From NCBI RefSeq assembly GCF_017309385.1, contig NZ_JAFJMJ010000003.1, forward strand, positions 1,302,001 through 1,366,000: a stretch of 64,000 nt of DNA, read 5' to 3'. The notes beneath the pieces are model-generated. The model ran no database searches, was not told the DNA's origin, and saw nothing but the letters and a program-made list of their open reading frames with translations. This DNA is from Amycolatopsis sp. 195334CR (lineage in GTDB: Bacteria > Actinomycetota > Actinomycetes > Mycobacteriales > Pseudonocardiaceae). Of the stretch, positions 17,876-26,371 are shown piece after piece; within the stretch, counting starts at the first letter, position 1, and every line of letters starts with the position of its first letter. A program made the position numbers and the translations under genes.

Positions 17876-17947
17876 GGGTTCTCCTTCTCGCTCGGGCACG
17901 TCCGGCACAGTGTGCCCGAACACCCCGCTCCGAAGAAGCGACCCAAG

Positions 17948-18670
17948 TCACTTCTGGGCGGATTCACCCTTCGCGAAGCACTCCGGGTCGAATTCGCCGC
18001 CGAACCACGGCGAAAGGCCGCGCCGCGCCTCGGCGAGGAACTCCACCGGGTCGGCCTGCCCGGCCCCGGCGGACAACGCCCCGAGCAGGGGCGCGCCCGC
18101 CGCGACCGGCAGGTCCTCGAGGTTGGAGCGGGCCGCGAGATCCGGCTCGGCCGGCCAGGCGCCGATCAGCACGCCACCCACGTTCAGCCCGCGCCGGGTG
18201 GCCACCTCGGCGGTCAGCGCGGTCGCGTTGAGCGTGCCCAGCCCCGGTTCGGCGACCACCAGCACCAGCGAACCGAGCGACCACGCGACGTCGGCCAGCG
18301 TGCCGCCGGCCGGGTCGAACCGCACCAGCAGCCCGCCCGCGCCCTCGACGAGCACCAGGTCGTGGGACTCGTCGAGCTCACCGGCGGCACTCGCGGCCTC
18401 GCCGGGGGTCACCGGCGGGATCCCGCTGCGCCGCGCGGCGGCTTCGGGGGAAAGCGGGTCGGGGTAGCGCCGCAACTCGCGGGTGGTGACGTCGCCGGCC
18501 AGGCGCCGGACCTCGGCCAGGTCACCGGGCTCGTCCTCGGCCACCCCGGTCTGCGCCGGTTTGAGCACAGCGACCCGCCTGCCATCGGCCCTGGCCAGTG
18601 CGGCGATCGCCGCCGTGACCACGGTCTTGCCGACTCCGGTTCCGGTACCCGAGATCACCAGCACAGTCAC
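17948..18670 (-). CDS. bioD: Dethiobiotin synthetase
   Basis: A 240-residue P-loop enzyme that closes the ureido ring of dethiobiotin using ATP and CO2. The P-loop is VISGTGTGVGKTVVTAAIAAL (residues 5-25). KPAQTG, VLVEGAGGLLVRFD and LVVAEPGLGTLNATALT are standard BioD segments. The GTG lies 11 bases beyond the sulP stop. A TAGGGT box overlaps the end of sulP eight bases before the start, so it may have its own promoter. Because it uses CO2, the adjacent carbonic anhydrase fusion is suggestive. Confidence 0.93.
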   Translation of the reverse strand: MTVLVISGTGTGVGKTVVTAAIAALARADGRRVAVLKPAQTGVAEDEPGDLAEVRRLAGDVTTRELRRYPDPLSPEAAARRSGIPPVTPGEAASAAGELDESHDLVLVEGAGGLLVRFDPAGGTLADVAWSLGSLVLVVAEPGLGTLNATALTAEVATRRGLNVGGVLIGAWPAEPDLAARSNLEDLPVAAGAPLLGALSAGAGQADPVEFLAEARRGLSPWFGGEFDPECFAKGESAQK

Positions 18671-18681
18671 GGGCTACGACC

Positions 18682-20916
18682 CTAGTCCTGACGGCAAGCG
18701 GCCCGGTCCCCGGCGGGTTCGAAACTGCCCGACTCCGGGTCGAACAGGTAGACCTGCGCCGCGCCGACGTCGAAGTACATGCCGGTCAGATGCAGCTCAC
18801 CGCGGGCTTCGGCCTCCGCGACCACCGGGTGGCGCCGCAGGTGGCGCAACTGCTGGAGGATGTTGTGCAGGGCCAGCCGGTCGCCCTCGGCGGCGGGCGG
18901 TTCCCCGCCCAGCGAGACCGGCGAGTTCTTCTCGTAGCGCCGCACGCTCGGCTCGGCGTGGCGGAGCCATTCGCGCACCGCGGGCAGCTCGGCGGCCGGG
19001 TCCAGCATCAGCTTCATCGCACCGCAGCCCGAGTGGCCGCAGACGACCACCTCCGGGACCCGCAGCACACCGACGGCGTATTCGATCGAGGCGCCGACCG
19101 AGCTGTCCAGCGGTGGCCCGGTGTCCCCGGTGACGCCGCTGTCGGCGGGCACCAGGTTGCCGATGTTGCGCACGGCGAACAGGTCACCGGGACCGCTGGT
19201 GGTGATCAGGTTCGGCACGATCCGCGAGTCGGCGCAGGTGATGAACAGGGTGTGCGGGTTCTGCCCGTCGGCCAGCCCGCTCAGCGTGCCCTGCACCAGC
19301 GGCGCGGTCCGGCGCTGGAACTCCGAGGTGCCCAGCGCCAGCTGCGCGGTGGACGGCGGCGCGCTGCGCTGGTCCGGCAGGTGCGGGCCCGCCTTGGCCT
19401 GCCAGTCCGACCACGACGCCAGCCAGCGCGGCACCACCGGGGTGGCGGCCAGCCTGCTCACCGTGGGCGCGCCCGACTTGCCGCGTTCGTAGTACGGGTG
19501 CCCGATCTCGTCGACCACCACCACCCCGCCGGTCCGCTCGTGGGCCTGCTGCCAGCTGGACAGGTTCTCGAACGCGGCGTGGTCGAGGTAGTCCACCACC
19601 AGCTCGACGGTCACCTCGGTGCGCTCGGGAATGGCGCTGAGCACCTTGGACAGCTTGGGGATGGCCAGGAAGGTCAGCGCGCCGTCGACCACCACGCGCC
19701 AGCGGTCGCCGTCGGCCTCGGCGTGGATCTTCGACCGGGTGCGCAGCAGCATCATCACCAGCGAGGTGGCGATGCCGAGCAGCACGCCGGACAGCATGTC
19801 GACAAAAACCACGCCGAGCAGGGTGACCAGGTAGATCGGCAGGTCGCCGTGGCGGTGCACCTGGCGGATGTTGCCCACGTCGAGCAGCTTCGCGCCGACG
19901 TGCACCAGCAGGCCGCCGAGCGCGGCCAGCGGGATGCTCTCCAGCAGCCCGGCCAGCAGCACGCTGAACAGCAGCACCCAGATCCCGTGCAGCACCGCGG
20001 ACGCGCGGGTGCGGGCCCCGGCGGCCACGTTGGTGGAGCTGCGCACGATCACCCCGGTGACCGGCAGGCCGCCGATCGCGCCGGAGGCCATGTTGGCCAT
20101 GCCCTGCCCGACCAGCTCGCGGTTGAGGTTGGTGCGCGGGCCGGTGTGCAGCTTGTCCACCGCGATCGCCGAGAGCAGGCTCTCCACGCTGGCGATCAGC
20201 GCGATGGTGAGCACCGCGACGCCGATGTCGAACCAGCCGCCCCCGGGCAGGCGCGGGGCGAACGAGAGCTCCAGCAGGTTGCCGGGCAGTTCGATGCGGT
20301 CCAGCTGCAGGCCGGCCACCAGCGCCAGCACGGTGGTGAAGGCGATCGCGGCCAGCGGGCCGGGCACCTTGCGCACGGCCTGCGGCAGGCGCGGCCACAG
20401 CAGCAGGATGCCGATGGTCAGCACGCCGATGAAGGCGGCCGTGTCGTGGCTGCCGACCAGCTGGCCGGGCAGCGCGAGCAGGTTGTCCAGCGCGGAGCTC
20501 TGCGCGGACCCGCCCAGCACCACGTGGAGCTGGCCGAGCACGATGGTCAGGCCGATGCCGCCGAGCATGCCGTGCACGATGGCGGGCGAGATGGCCAGCG
20601 CGGCCCGCGCGATCCGGCTCAGCCCGAGCACGATCTGCAGCGCGCCGGCCGCGACCACCATGGCGCAGGTGGCCGCCCAGCCGAAGCGGGCGATGGTCTC
20701 GGCGACCACCACGGTCAGCCCCGCGGCCGGACCGCTGACCTGGAGGGCCGAACCGCCGAACAGACCGGCGACCACCCCGCCCACCACGGCGGCGATCAAG
20801 CCCGCCACGATCGGGGCCCCGGAGGCCAGCGCGATGCCGAGGGACAGGGGCACGGCAACGAGGAACACAACAAGCGAAGCGGGCACGTCACGCCGCAATA
20901 GGGTGGCGAAGCTCAT
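18682..20916 (-). CDS. SulP-family anion transporter fused to beta-carbonic anhydrase
   Basis: A 744-residue fusion. Residues 1-410 are an SLC26/SulP transporter with ten or more membrane helices, including QVSGPAAGLTVVVA and LPVTGVIVRSSTNVAAGARTR. A STAS-like domain follows (about 430-500). The C-terminal 200 residues are a beta-carbonic anhydrase with all zinc ligands: FITCADSRIVP (Cys, Asp-Arg dyad, near residue 560) and VVCGHSGCGAM (His and Cys, near 625). The expected role is bicarbonate transport coupled to CO2 hydration. The ATG at 20916 begins the membrane domain; an in-frame TTG at 21030 would add 38 residues. It sits between bioA and bioD, where bioF might be expected. Confidence 0.9.
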   Translation of the reverse strand: MSFATLLRRDVPASLVVFLVAVPLSLGIALASGAPIVAGLIAAVVGGVVAGLFGGSALQVSGPAAGLTVVVAETIARFGWAATCAMVVAAGALQIVLGLSRIARAALAISPAIVHGMLGGIGLTIVLGQLHVVLGGSAQSSALDNLLALPGQLVGSHDTAAFIGVLTIGILLLWPRLPQAVRKVPGPLAAIAFTTVLALVAGLQLDRIELPGNLLELSFAPRLPGGGWFDIGVAVLTIALIASVESLLSAIAVDKLHTGPRTNLNRELVGQGMANMASGAIGGLPVTGVIVRSSTNVAAGARTRASAVLHGIWVLLFSVLLAGLLESIPLAALGGLLVHVGAKLLDVGNIRQVHRHGDLPIYLVTLLGVVFVDMLSGVLLGIATSLVMMLLRTRSKIHAEADGDRWRVVVDGALTFLAIPKLSKVLSAIPERTEVTVELVVDYLDHAAFENLSSWQQAHERTGGVVVVDEIGHPYYERGKSGAPTVSRLAATPVVPRWLASWSDWQAKAGPHLPDQRSAPPSTAQLALGTSEFQRRTAPLVQGTLSGLADGQNPHTLFITCADSRIVPNLITTSGPGDLFAVRNIGNLVPADSGVTGDTGPPLDSSVGASIEYAVGVLRVPEVVVCGHSGCGAMKLMLDPAAELPAVREWLRHAEPSVRRYEKNSPVSLGGEPPAAEGDRLALHNILQQLRHLRRHPVVAEAEARGELHLTGMYFDVGAAQVYLFDPESGSFEPAGDRAACRQD

Positions 20917-21152
20917 GATCACCAGAGAACACGGAACAACGCGAAAAGTCCGCTTTGTGAAGACATCCTCATGTTCTGCCCAGGGCGGTTTCGTTACATA
21001 TTCGGGCTCACGAACCGCTATCTCGCTCAATCACGTGGGCTGGGTCTCACCCGATCCAGACGACAACCGGCAAGAATTGTCGCTCTGCGTACAGAATTAA
21101 CCCGAGCAACATTCAGTTAACCCTTGTTGTCACAGGATCGGGTGAATTTCGC
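20917..21152. promoter_or_regulatory. bioA-sulP spacer with inverted and direct repeats
   Basis: TCACCCGATCC (21047-21057) and GGATCGGGTGA (21135-21145) are a perfect 11-bp inverted repeat 77 nt apart. Between them, two TTAACCC boxes occur 20 bp apart (ending near 21103 and 21123). The A+T-rich stretch between the repeats is the likely sulP promoter region. No regulator is assigned. Confidence 0.35.
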
Positions 21153-22436
21153 TCAGGCCTCCGCCGCGGCCGCCACCACCGCCCGCGAGATGGCGGCCAC
21201 GTCGTCGTCGGTGCTGACGTAGGGCGGCATGGTGTAGATCAGGTCGCGGAACGGGCGGAGCCAGACCCCGTGCTCGGTCACCACCCTGGTCGCGGTCGCC
21301 ATGTCGACCGGGTGGTCGAGCTGCACCACGCCGATCGCGCCGAGCACGCGGACATCGCGCACCGAGGGCAGGTCCGCGGCCGCCGACAGTCCACTGTGGA
21401 GTGCAGACTCGATCCGGCGGACCTCGGCGAGCCAGTCCCGCGAGAGCAGCAGCCCCAGCGAGGCGTTCGCCACCGCGCTGGCGAGCGGATTGGCCATGAA
21501 GGTCGGCCCGTGCGCGAGCACCGGCAGTTCGCCCCGCGAAATGCCCCGCGCCACTTCCGGCGTGCACAATGCCGCGGCCATGCTCAGGTAACCGCCGGTC
21601 AGCGCCTTTCCGAGGCACAGCACGTCGGGGGTGATCCCGGCGTGCCCGGCGGCGAACAGCGACCCGGACCGGCCGAATCCGGTGGCGATTTCGTCCAGGA
21701 TGAGCAGCACGTCGTTTTCCGCGGTGATCTCCCGCAGGGCGCGCACGTAGGCCGGGTTGTGGAAACGCATTCCCCCGGCGCCCTGCACCACCGGTTCCAC
21801 GATGACCGCGGCCAGTTCGTGCGCGTGCGCCGCGATCGCGTCGGCCAGCGTGTCCACATAGGACTGGTCAAGCGGGGCGTCGAACCCGGCGGGCGGTTCC
21901 GGCACGAAGACCTGCTCGGCCAGCGTGCCCTTCCACAGCGAGTGCATGCCGCCGTCGGGGTCGCACACGCTCATCGGCTGGAAGGTGTCGCCGTGGTAGC
22001 CGCCGCGCCAGGTGAGCAGCCTGCGCTTGGCCGGCTGCCCGGTCGAGCTCCAGTACTGCATGCACATCTTGACCGCGACCTCGATCGAGACCGAGCCGGA
22101 GTCGCAGAGGAAGACGTGCTCCAGCCCGTCCGGGGTGAGGTCCACCAGGGTGCGGGAGAGCACGATGGCCGGCTCGTGGGTGAGGCCGCCGAACATCACG
22201 TGGCTCATCCGGCCCGCCTGCTCGGCGAGCGCCGCGTCGAGCACCGGGTGCCGGTACCCGTGCACGGCGGCCCACCACGAGGACATGCCGTCGATCAGCT
22301 CCCGGCCGTCGGCCAGGTGCAGGCGCACCCCCGCCGCCTCGCGGACCAGCAGCGGGGGCACGGTGCCGGGCATCGGGCCGTACGGGTGCCACACGTGACG
22401 CGCGTCGAGCGCGAGCAGTTCCTCCTGGCTCGTCAT
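21153..22436 (-). CDS. bioA: Adenosylmethionine-8-amino-7-oxononanoate aminotransferase
   Basis: A 427-residue PLP enzyme that makes 7,8-diaminopelargonate from KAPA and SAM. Recognisable segments are [68 protein letters not shown] and [15 protein letters not shown], which has the PLP-binding Lys. The ATG at 22436 is preceded by TAGGGT seven bases upstream, so it may be leaderless. BioF, which normally precedes this step, is not in the window. Confidence 0.95.
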   Translation of the reverse strand: MTSQEELLALDARHVWHPYGPMPGTVPPLLVREAAGVRLHLADGRELIDGMSSWWAAVHGYRHPVLDAALAEQAGRMSHVMFGGLTHEPAIVLSRTLVDLTPDGLEHVFLCDSGSVSIEVAVKMCMQYWSSTGQPAKRRLLTWRGGYHGDTFQPMSVCDPDGGMHSLWKGTLAEQVFVPEPPAGFDAPLDQSYVDTLADAIAAHAHELAAVIVEPVVQGAGGMRFHNPAYVRALREITAENDVLLILDEIATGFGRSGSLFAAGHAGITPDVLCLGKALTGGYLSMAAALCTPEVARGISRGELPVLAHGPTFMANPLASAVANASLGLLLSRDWLAEVRRIESALHSGLSAAADLPSVRDVRVLGAIGVVQLDHPVDMATATRVVTEHGVWLRPFRDLIYTMPPYVSTDDDVAAISRAVVAAAAEA

Positions 22437-22503
22437 GGCTGGCACCCTACGGGGCACCGGCTCGCACCCCGGGCTGACCAGGAGCACCCCGCCGCTCGGG
22501 CAC

Positions 22504-23724
22504 TCAGCCCAGCCGGACGGGAAGCGCCTCCAGTCCGTGCATCAGCGTGCTCGCCCGCCACCGGAGTTCCGACGGCTCCCCCGCCAGCGCCAGCCCGTCG
22601 AACCGGGCAAGCAACCTGCCGATCGCGATCTCCGCCTCCATCCTGGCCAGCGGCGCGCCGACGCAGTAGTGGATGCCGTGCCCGAAGGCCAGGTGCCCGC
22701 CGGTGGGCCGCTTGAGGTCGAGCTTCGCGGGCTCCTCGAACCGCTCGCCGTCCCGGTTGGCCGCCAGCAGCGAGATCAGCACGAACTCGCCCTCCCCGAT
22801 CACCACCTCCCCGACCCGCACCGGCTCGGTGGTGAACCGCAGCGTGGCCAGGTTCACCGGCCCGTCCAGCCGCAGGAACTCCTCGACCGCGCCCGGCAGC
22901 AGCGACGGATCGGCCCGCAGCGCGGCCAGCTGGTCCGGGTTCCGCAACAACGCCAGCACGGCGTTGCCGATCAGGTTCACCGTCGTCTCGTGCCCGGCGA
23001 TCAGCAGCAGGAACACCATCGGCACCAGCTCGTGCTCACCGAGCCGGTCACCGTCCTCGGAGACCTCCACCAGGTCCGAGAGCAGGTCCGGCCCCGGCTC
23101 GGCCCGCTTGCGCTCGATCAGCTCGCGCAGGTAGACCACCAGCTCGCCGGCCGCCTTCTCGATCGGCGCCGCCGGATCGGCCGAGACCAGCGTGTTCGAC
23201 CAGTCGCGGAACTGGGCGCGCTCGGTCTCCGGCACGCCGAGCAGTTCGCAGATCACCGTGATCGGCAGCGGGAAGGCGAAGGCCTCGAGGAGGTCGACCT
23301 CGCCCGACATCCGGTCCAGCAGCTCGTCGGTGATCTGCTCGATCCGCGGCCGCAGGCGGTCCACCGACTTCGGCGTGAACGCCTTGTTCACCAGCTTGCG
23401 CAACCGGGTGTGCTCCGGCGGGTCGGAGTTGAGCATGTGCGCGGTCAGCGCCGAGGCGAACGGGCGGGCGCCCACGTGCTCGGAGTCCGGTTTGTCGTCG
23501 ACCTGGGTCTGGAACAGGTCGGAGATCCGCGCCGAGTTCTTGCTCAGCCGCGGGTCGGCCAGCAGCGCCCTGGCCTCGTGGTAGCCGGTGATCACCCAGC
23601 CGCGCAGACCGCGCGGCATCACCACCTGCCGAGCCGGGCCCTCGCGGCGGAAGATCTCCGCCATCGCGTGCGGGTCCTGCATGAACGCGTCGTCGAGCCG
23701 GACCGGTTCCACGACTGCCGCCAT
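22504..23724 (-). CDS. Cytochrome P450 (CYP107-like)
   Basis: A 406-residue soluble bacterial P450. The oxygen-binding I-helix is [14 protein letters not shown] (about 243-256). The K-helix E-x-x-R is in EEFLRLDGP, and the heme loop is [19 protein letters not shown] with the cysteine ligand near residue 353. It probably receives electrons from a ferredoxin encoded elsewhere. Substrate unknown. It is 30 bp downstream of the HXXEE gene on the same strand, so the pair may be controlled by the divergent TetR regulator. AAGGGGG precedes the ATG, and ATAACAGTGTTGT at 23743-23755 is a small near-palindrome just upstream. Confidence 0.93.
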   Translation of the reverse strand: MAAVVEPVRLDDAFMQDPHAMAEIFRREGPARQVVMPRGLRGWVITGYHEARALLADPRLSKNSARISDLFQTQVDDKPDSEHVGARPFASALTAHMLNSDPPEHTRLRKLVNKAFTPKSVDRLRPRIEQITDELLDRMSGEVDLLEAFAFPLPITVICELLGVPETERAQFRDWSNTLVSADPAAPIEKAAGELVVYLRELIERKRAEPGPDLLSDLVEVSEDGDRLGEHELVPMVFLLLIAGHETTVNLIGNAVLALLRNPDQLAALRADPSLLPGAVEEFLRLDGPVNLATLRFTTEPVRVGEVVIGEGEFVLISLLAANRDGERFEEPAKLDLKRPTGGHLAFGHGIHYCVGAPLARMEAEIAIGRLLARFDGLALAGEPSELRWRASTLMHGLEALPVRLG

Positions 23725-23754
23725 CGTCGCCCCCTTGGTTCGATAACAGTGTTG

Positions 23755-24225
23755 TCAGTGGGTCAACGATGCCCGGCGCGCTTTGGTGCCCCGAGTCACC
23801 AAGACGGCCGTACCGTGCACCGCGCCGAGCAGCACGGGCAGCAGCGCGAGGCTCGACCACGACGCCTCCGGCTCGATCCCGGCCTGCCGCAAACGCTTGC
23901 GCGCCCAGCGCGAGAACGGGATCACCACCAGCGGCGAGGTCGCCACCCCCGGCGAATAACCACGCAGGGCCGCCGAAGCGGCCAGGTGCACCCAGCCGTG
24001 CGCACCGAACCCGGTCAACGCACTTTGGTAGAAGCGGCTCCGGCCATCGGTCACCGCGCCCGCCACCGACGCCGCCGCGACCACCCCGCCCATCAGGCCG
24101 ATCGCCACCACGGCGTGCTCGCGCGAGACCCCGGCCCACTTCGGCATGGTGGCCACTTCCTCCAGGTCATGCACCAGCCAAGCGCCGAACAGGCCCAGCG
24201 TCGCCGCCTTCGGTACTCGTGCCAT
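23755..24225 (-). CDS. HXXEE domain membrane protein
   Basis: A 156-residue integral membrane protein with the defining H-D-L-E-E motif at residues 19-23 and a later GWVHLAAS segment, as in the small HXXEE family of unknown function. Four hydrophobic segments are visible (about 8-18, 36-60, 77-100 and 125-143). The ATG at 24225 follows GGGAGGGT; the longer frame begins upstream without a better site. It is divergent from a TetR regulator, with a palindromic operator 23 bp upstream, and probably co-transcribed with the P450. Confidence 0.78.
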   Translation of the reverse strand: MARVPKAATLGLFGAWLVHDLEEVATMPKWAGVSREHAVVAIGLMGGVVAAASVAGAVTDGRSRFYQSALTGFGAHGWVHLAASAALRGYSPGVATSPLVVIPFSRWARKRLRQAGIEPEASWSSLALLPVLLGAVHGTAVLVTRGTKARRASLTH

Positions 24226-24247
24226 CTTCCCACCCTCCCAGCAAATA

Positions 24248-24265
24248 CAACGCACCGTTGCGTTG
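24248..24265. promoter_or_regulatory. Probable TetR operator
   Basis: CAACGCA (24248-24254) and TGCGTTG (24259-24265) form a perfect 7-bp inverted repeat with a 4-nt spacer, between the divergent HXXEE and tetR genes. Position and size fit autoregulation by the TetR protein and control of the HXXEE-P450 pair. Confidence 0.6.
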
Positions 24266-24297
24266 CTATGTTAACCACACCAGACGAGAGGACGGCG

Positions 24298-24864
24298 ATG
24301 CCGGAAGGACGCGGACCGCGGCGGGCCCAGGAGATCTTCGCCGCGACGCTGGACCTGCTCACGGAGCTCGGGTACGACGGGCTGACCGTGGAGGGCGTGG
24401 CGGCGCGCTCGGGGGTGAACAAGACCACGCTGTACCGCTGGTGGCCGTCGAAGGACGCGCTGCTCGGCGCGGCCCTGCTGGACGCCCGTCTCTTCGAACT
24501 GTCCATTCCGGACACCGGATCGCTGCGGGGCGACCTGGAGTCGTTGCTGCGCCAGGTGAACCGCCTGCTCACCGGCGCCAAGACCGGGGCGATCGCGTCG
24601 GCGGCACTGAGCGCGGCCCTGCACCGGCCGGAGCTGGCGGAGGCGCTCAGCGACTTCTTCGGCGACCGGCTCAGCCAGGAGTCGCCGATCTTCGAACGCG
24701 CCCGCGAGCGCGGGGAACTGAGCCGGGACACCGATCCCGCGCTGCTGATGGACCTGCTCGGCGGCGCGCTCTGGATGCGCGCGCTGATCCGGCAGGAGGC
24801 CCCGCGACCCGGGTTCGTGCGGGAGATCGTGGACGTGGTGCTGCGAGGTGCTTCCGTTGCCTGA
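24298..24864 (+). CDS. TetR family transcriptional regulator
   Basis: A 188-residue repressor-type protein. The N-terminal helix-turn-helix is TLDLLTELGYDGLTVEGVAARSGVNKTTLYRWWPSKDALL (about residues 14-53), a classic TetR recognition helix. The rest is an all-helical ligand-binding domain, with the conserved AALHRPELAEALSDFF segment of the TetR_C family. GAGAGGA precedes the ATG at 24298; an in-frame ATG at 24268 is a weaker alternative. It is divergent from the HXXEE-P450 pair, with a palindrome between. Ligand unknown. Confidence 0.92.
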   Translation: MPEGRGPRRAQEIFAATLDLLTELGYDGLTVEGVAARSGVNKTTLYRWWPSKDALLGAALLDARLFELSIPDTGSLRGDLESLLRQVNRLLTGAKTGAIASAALSAALHRPELAEALSDFFGDRLSQESPIFERARERGELSRDTDPALLMDLLGGALWMRALIRQEAPRPGFVREIVDVVLRGASVA

Positions 24865-25483
24865 CCGCCGATACCGCCCCATCTCCCCCGACGTGCTCGC
24901 CGACGAGATCACCGAGCGCATCCTGGCCGGCTCGATCACCAGGGTGGCGATCGACGGTGCCGGTGAAGCACCCGGCGTGCTCGCCGACGCCGTGGCCGAA
25001 CTGCTCCGCCCCCATGGCAGGCAAGCCCTTCGCGTGTCCACAAAGGACTTCCTGCGGGCGGCGTCGTTGCGCTTCGAACGCGGCAAGCGCGACCCCGACG
25101 CCCGCTACGACGACTGGCTCGACGTCGGCGGTCTGCGCCGCGAGGTGCTCGACCCGGCCGGTCCCGGCGGCACCGGCCTCGCGCTCCCCGCGCTCTGGGA
25201 CGCCGAACGCGATCGCGCCACCCGGCTCGACCGCGTCCCGCTGCTGCCCGGCGCGGTGGTGCTGGTGGACGGCGAGTTGCTGCTCGGGCACGGCCTGCCG
25301 TTCGACTTCACCGTGCACCTGTGGCTCTCCCCCGGCGCGCTGACCCGCCGCCTGCCGCCCGAGGAGCACTGGGCGCTGCCCGCCTTCGCGCGCTACGACA
25401 CCGAGGTCGGCCCCGGTGAATTCGCCGACGTGGTGGTCCGCGTGGACGACCCGAAGCACCCGGCGCTGATCGAGCGGACCTGA
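24848..25483 (+). CDS. Uridine kinase-like protein lacking the Walker A motif
   Basis: A 211-residue protein with the overall layout of actinobacterial uridine kinase-like P-loop proteins: TRVAIDGAGEAPGVLADAVAELL, then RVSTKDFLRAASLRFERGKRDPDARYDDWLDVGGLRREVLDP and a late DDPKHPALIERT. The nucleotide loop that should read G-x4-G-K-T/S is GAGEAPGVL: both the Lys and the Thr/Ser are absent. Nucleotide phosphorylation is therefore doubtful. The start overlaps the tetR stop; GTG 24848 and TTG 24857 (with GCGAGG upstream) are both possible. It is coupled to tetR. Confidence 0.72.
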   Translation: MLPLPDRRYRPISPDVLADEITERILAGSITRVAIDGAGEAPGVLADAVAELLRPHGRQALRVSTKDFLRAASLRFERGKRDPDARYDDWLDVGGLRREVLDPAGPGGTGLALPALWDAERDRATRLDRVPLLPGAVVLVDGELLLGHGLPFDFTVHLWLSPGALTRRLPPEEHWALPAFARYDTEVGPGEFADVVVRVDDPKHPALIERT

Positions 25484-25486
25484 CCC

Positions 25487-26371
25487 GTGTCACCTTCGCG
25501 CCCGCCGGATCGTCAGTACGGAGTGGACGACTTCGAAGCGCATCGCGCGCACCTGCGCGCGATCGCCTACCGGATGCTGGGCTCGGTCGCCGAAGCCGAG
25601 GACGCGGTGCAGGAGGCCTGGCTGCGGCTGAACCGGCTCGAGGGGGACCACCCCGACAACCTCGGTGGCTGGCTGCACACCGTGGTCTCCCGCATCTGCC
25701 TGGACATGCTGCGGGCGCGCAAGGCCCGCCGCGAGGAACCGCTGGCCGAACTGCCGGCGCCGGGCTGGGGGCGCGAGGACCCGGAAACCGAGGCGGTGCT
25801 GGCCGATTCGGTCGGCCGCGCGCTGCTGGTCGTGCTCGACACGCTGGCCCCGGCCGAGCGGATCGCCTTCGTGCTGCACGACCTGTTCGCGGTGCCGTTC
25901 GAGCGGATCGCGCCGATCGTGGACCGGAGTCCGGCCACGGCGAAGAAGCTGGCGAGCCGCGCGAGGCAACGGCTGCGCGGGAAGCCGGCGTCACCCGCCG
26001 GTGAACTGGCCGCGCGGCGCAAGGTCGTCGAGGCGTTCCTGACCGCTTCGCGCGACGGCGACCTCGACGCGTTGCTCACCATCCTGGCGCCCGACGCCGT
26101 CCGCCGCGCCGGTCCCGGCGCGCTCCCCGCGAGCGCCCCGGCCGAGGTGCGTGGTGCCCGGGCCGTGGCCGAGGGCGTGCTGGTGTTCGGCCGCCGCGCG
26201 CACCTGGCCGAGGTGGCGCTGGTGGACGGCGAGATCGGCGTGGTGGTGGCCCCGGGCGGACGGCTGGCGCTCGTGCTCACCTTCACCTTCGACGGCGACC
26301 GCATCGCCGGGTACGAGGTGATCGCCTCCCCGCGCCGGCTGGCCGAACTCGAGCTCGCGGTCAGCGGATAG
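25487..26371 (+). CDS. ECF sigma factor with SnoaL-like C-terminal domain (ECF41/SigJ type)
   Basis: A 294-residue sigma factor. Region 2 is FEAHRAHLRAIAYRMLGSVAEAEDAVQEAWLRL (about 15-48), and region 4 is LAPAERIAFVLHDLFAVPFERIAPIVDRSPATAKKLASRARQRL (about 123-166). Residues 180-290 form a SnoaL/NTF2-like domain that in ECF41 proteins acts as a built-in regulator; ASPRRLAEL near the end sits where those proteins have their conserved tail motif. No anti-sigma gene is adjacent. The usual ECF41 oxidoreductase partner is also missing. Its 3' end overlaps pimB' by 11 bp. Confidence 0.9.
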   Translation: MSPSRPPDRQYGVDDFEAHRAHLRAIAYRMLGSVAEAEDAVQEAWLRLNRLEGDHPDNLGGWLHTVVSRICLDMLRARKARREEPLAELPAPGWGREDPETEAVLADSVGRALLVVLDTLAPAERIAFVLHDLFAVPFERIAPIVDRSPATAKKLASRARQRLRGKPASPAGELAARRKVVEAFLTASRDGDLDALLTILAPDAVRRAGPGALPASAPAEVRGARAVAEGVLVFGRRAHLAEVALVDGEIGVVVAPGGRLALVLTFTFDGDRIAGYEVIASPRRLAELELAVSG

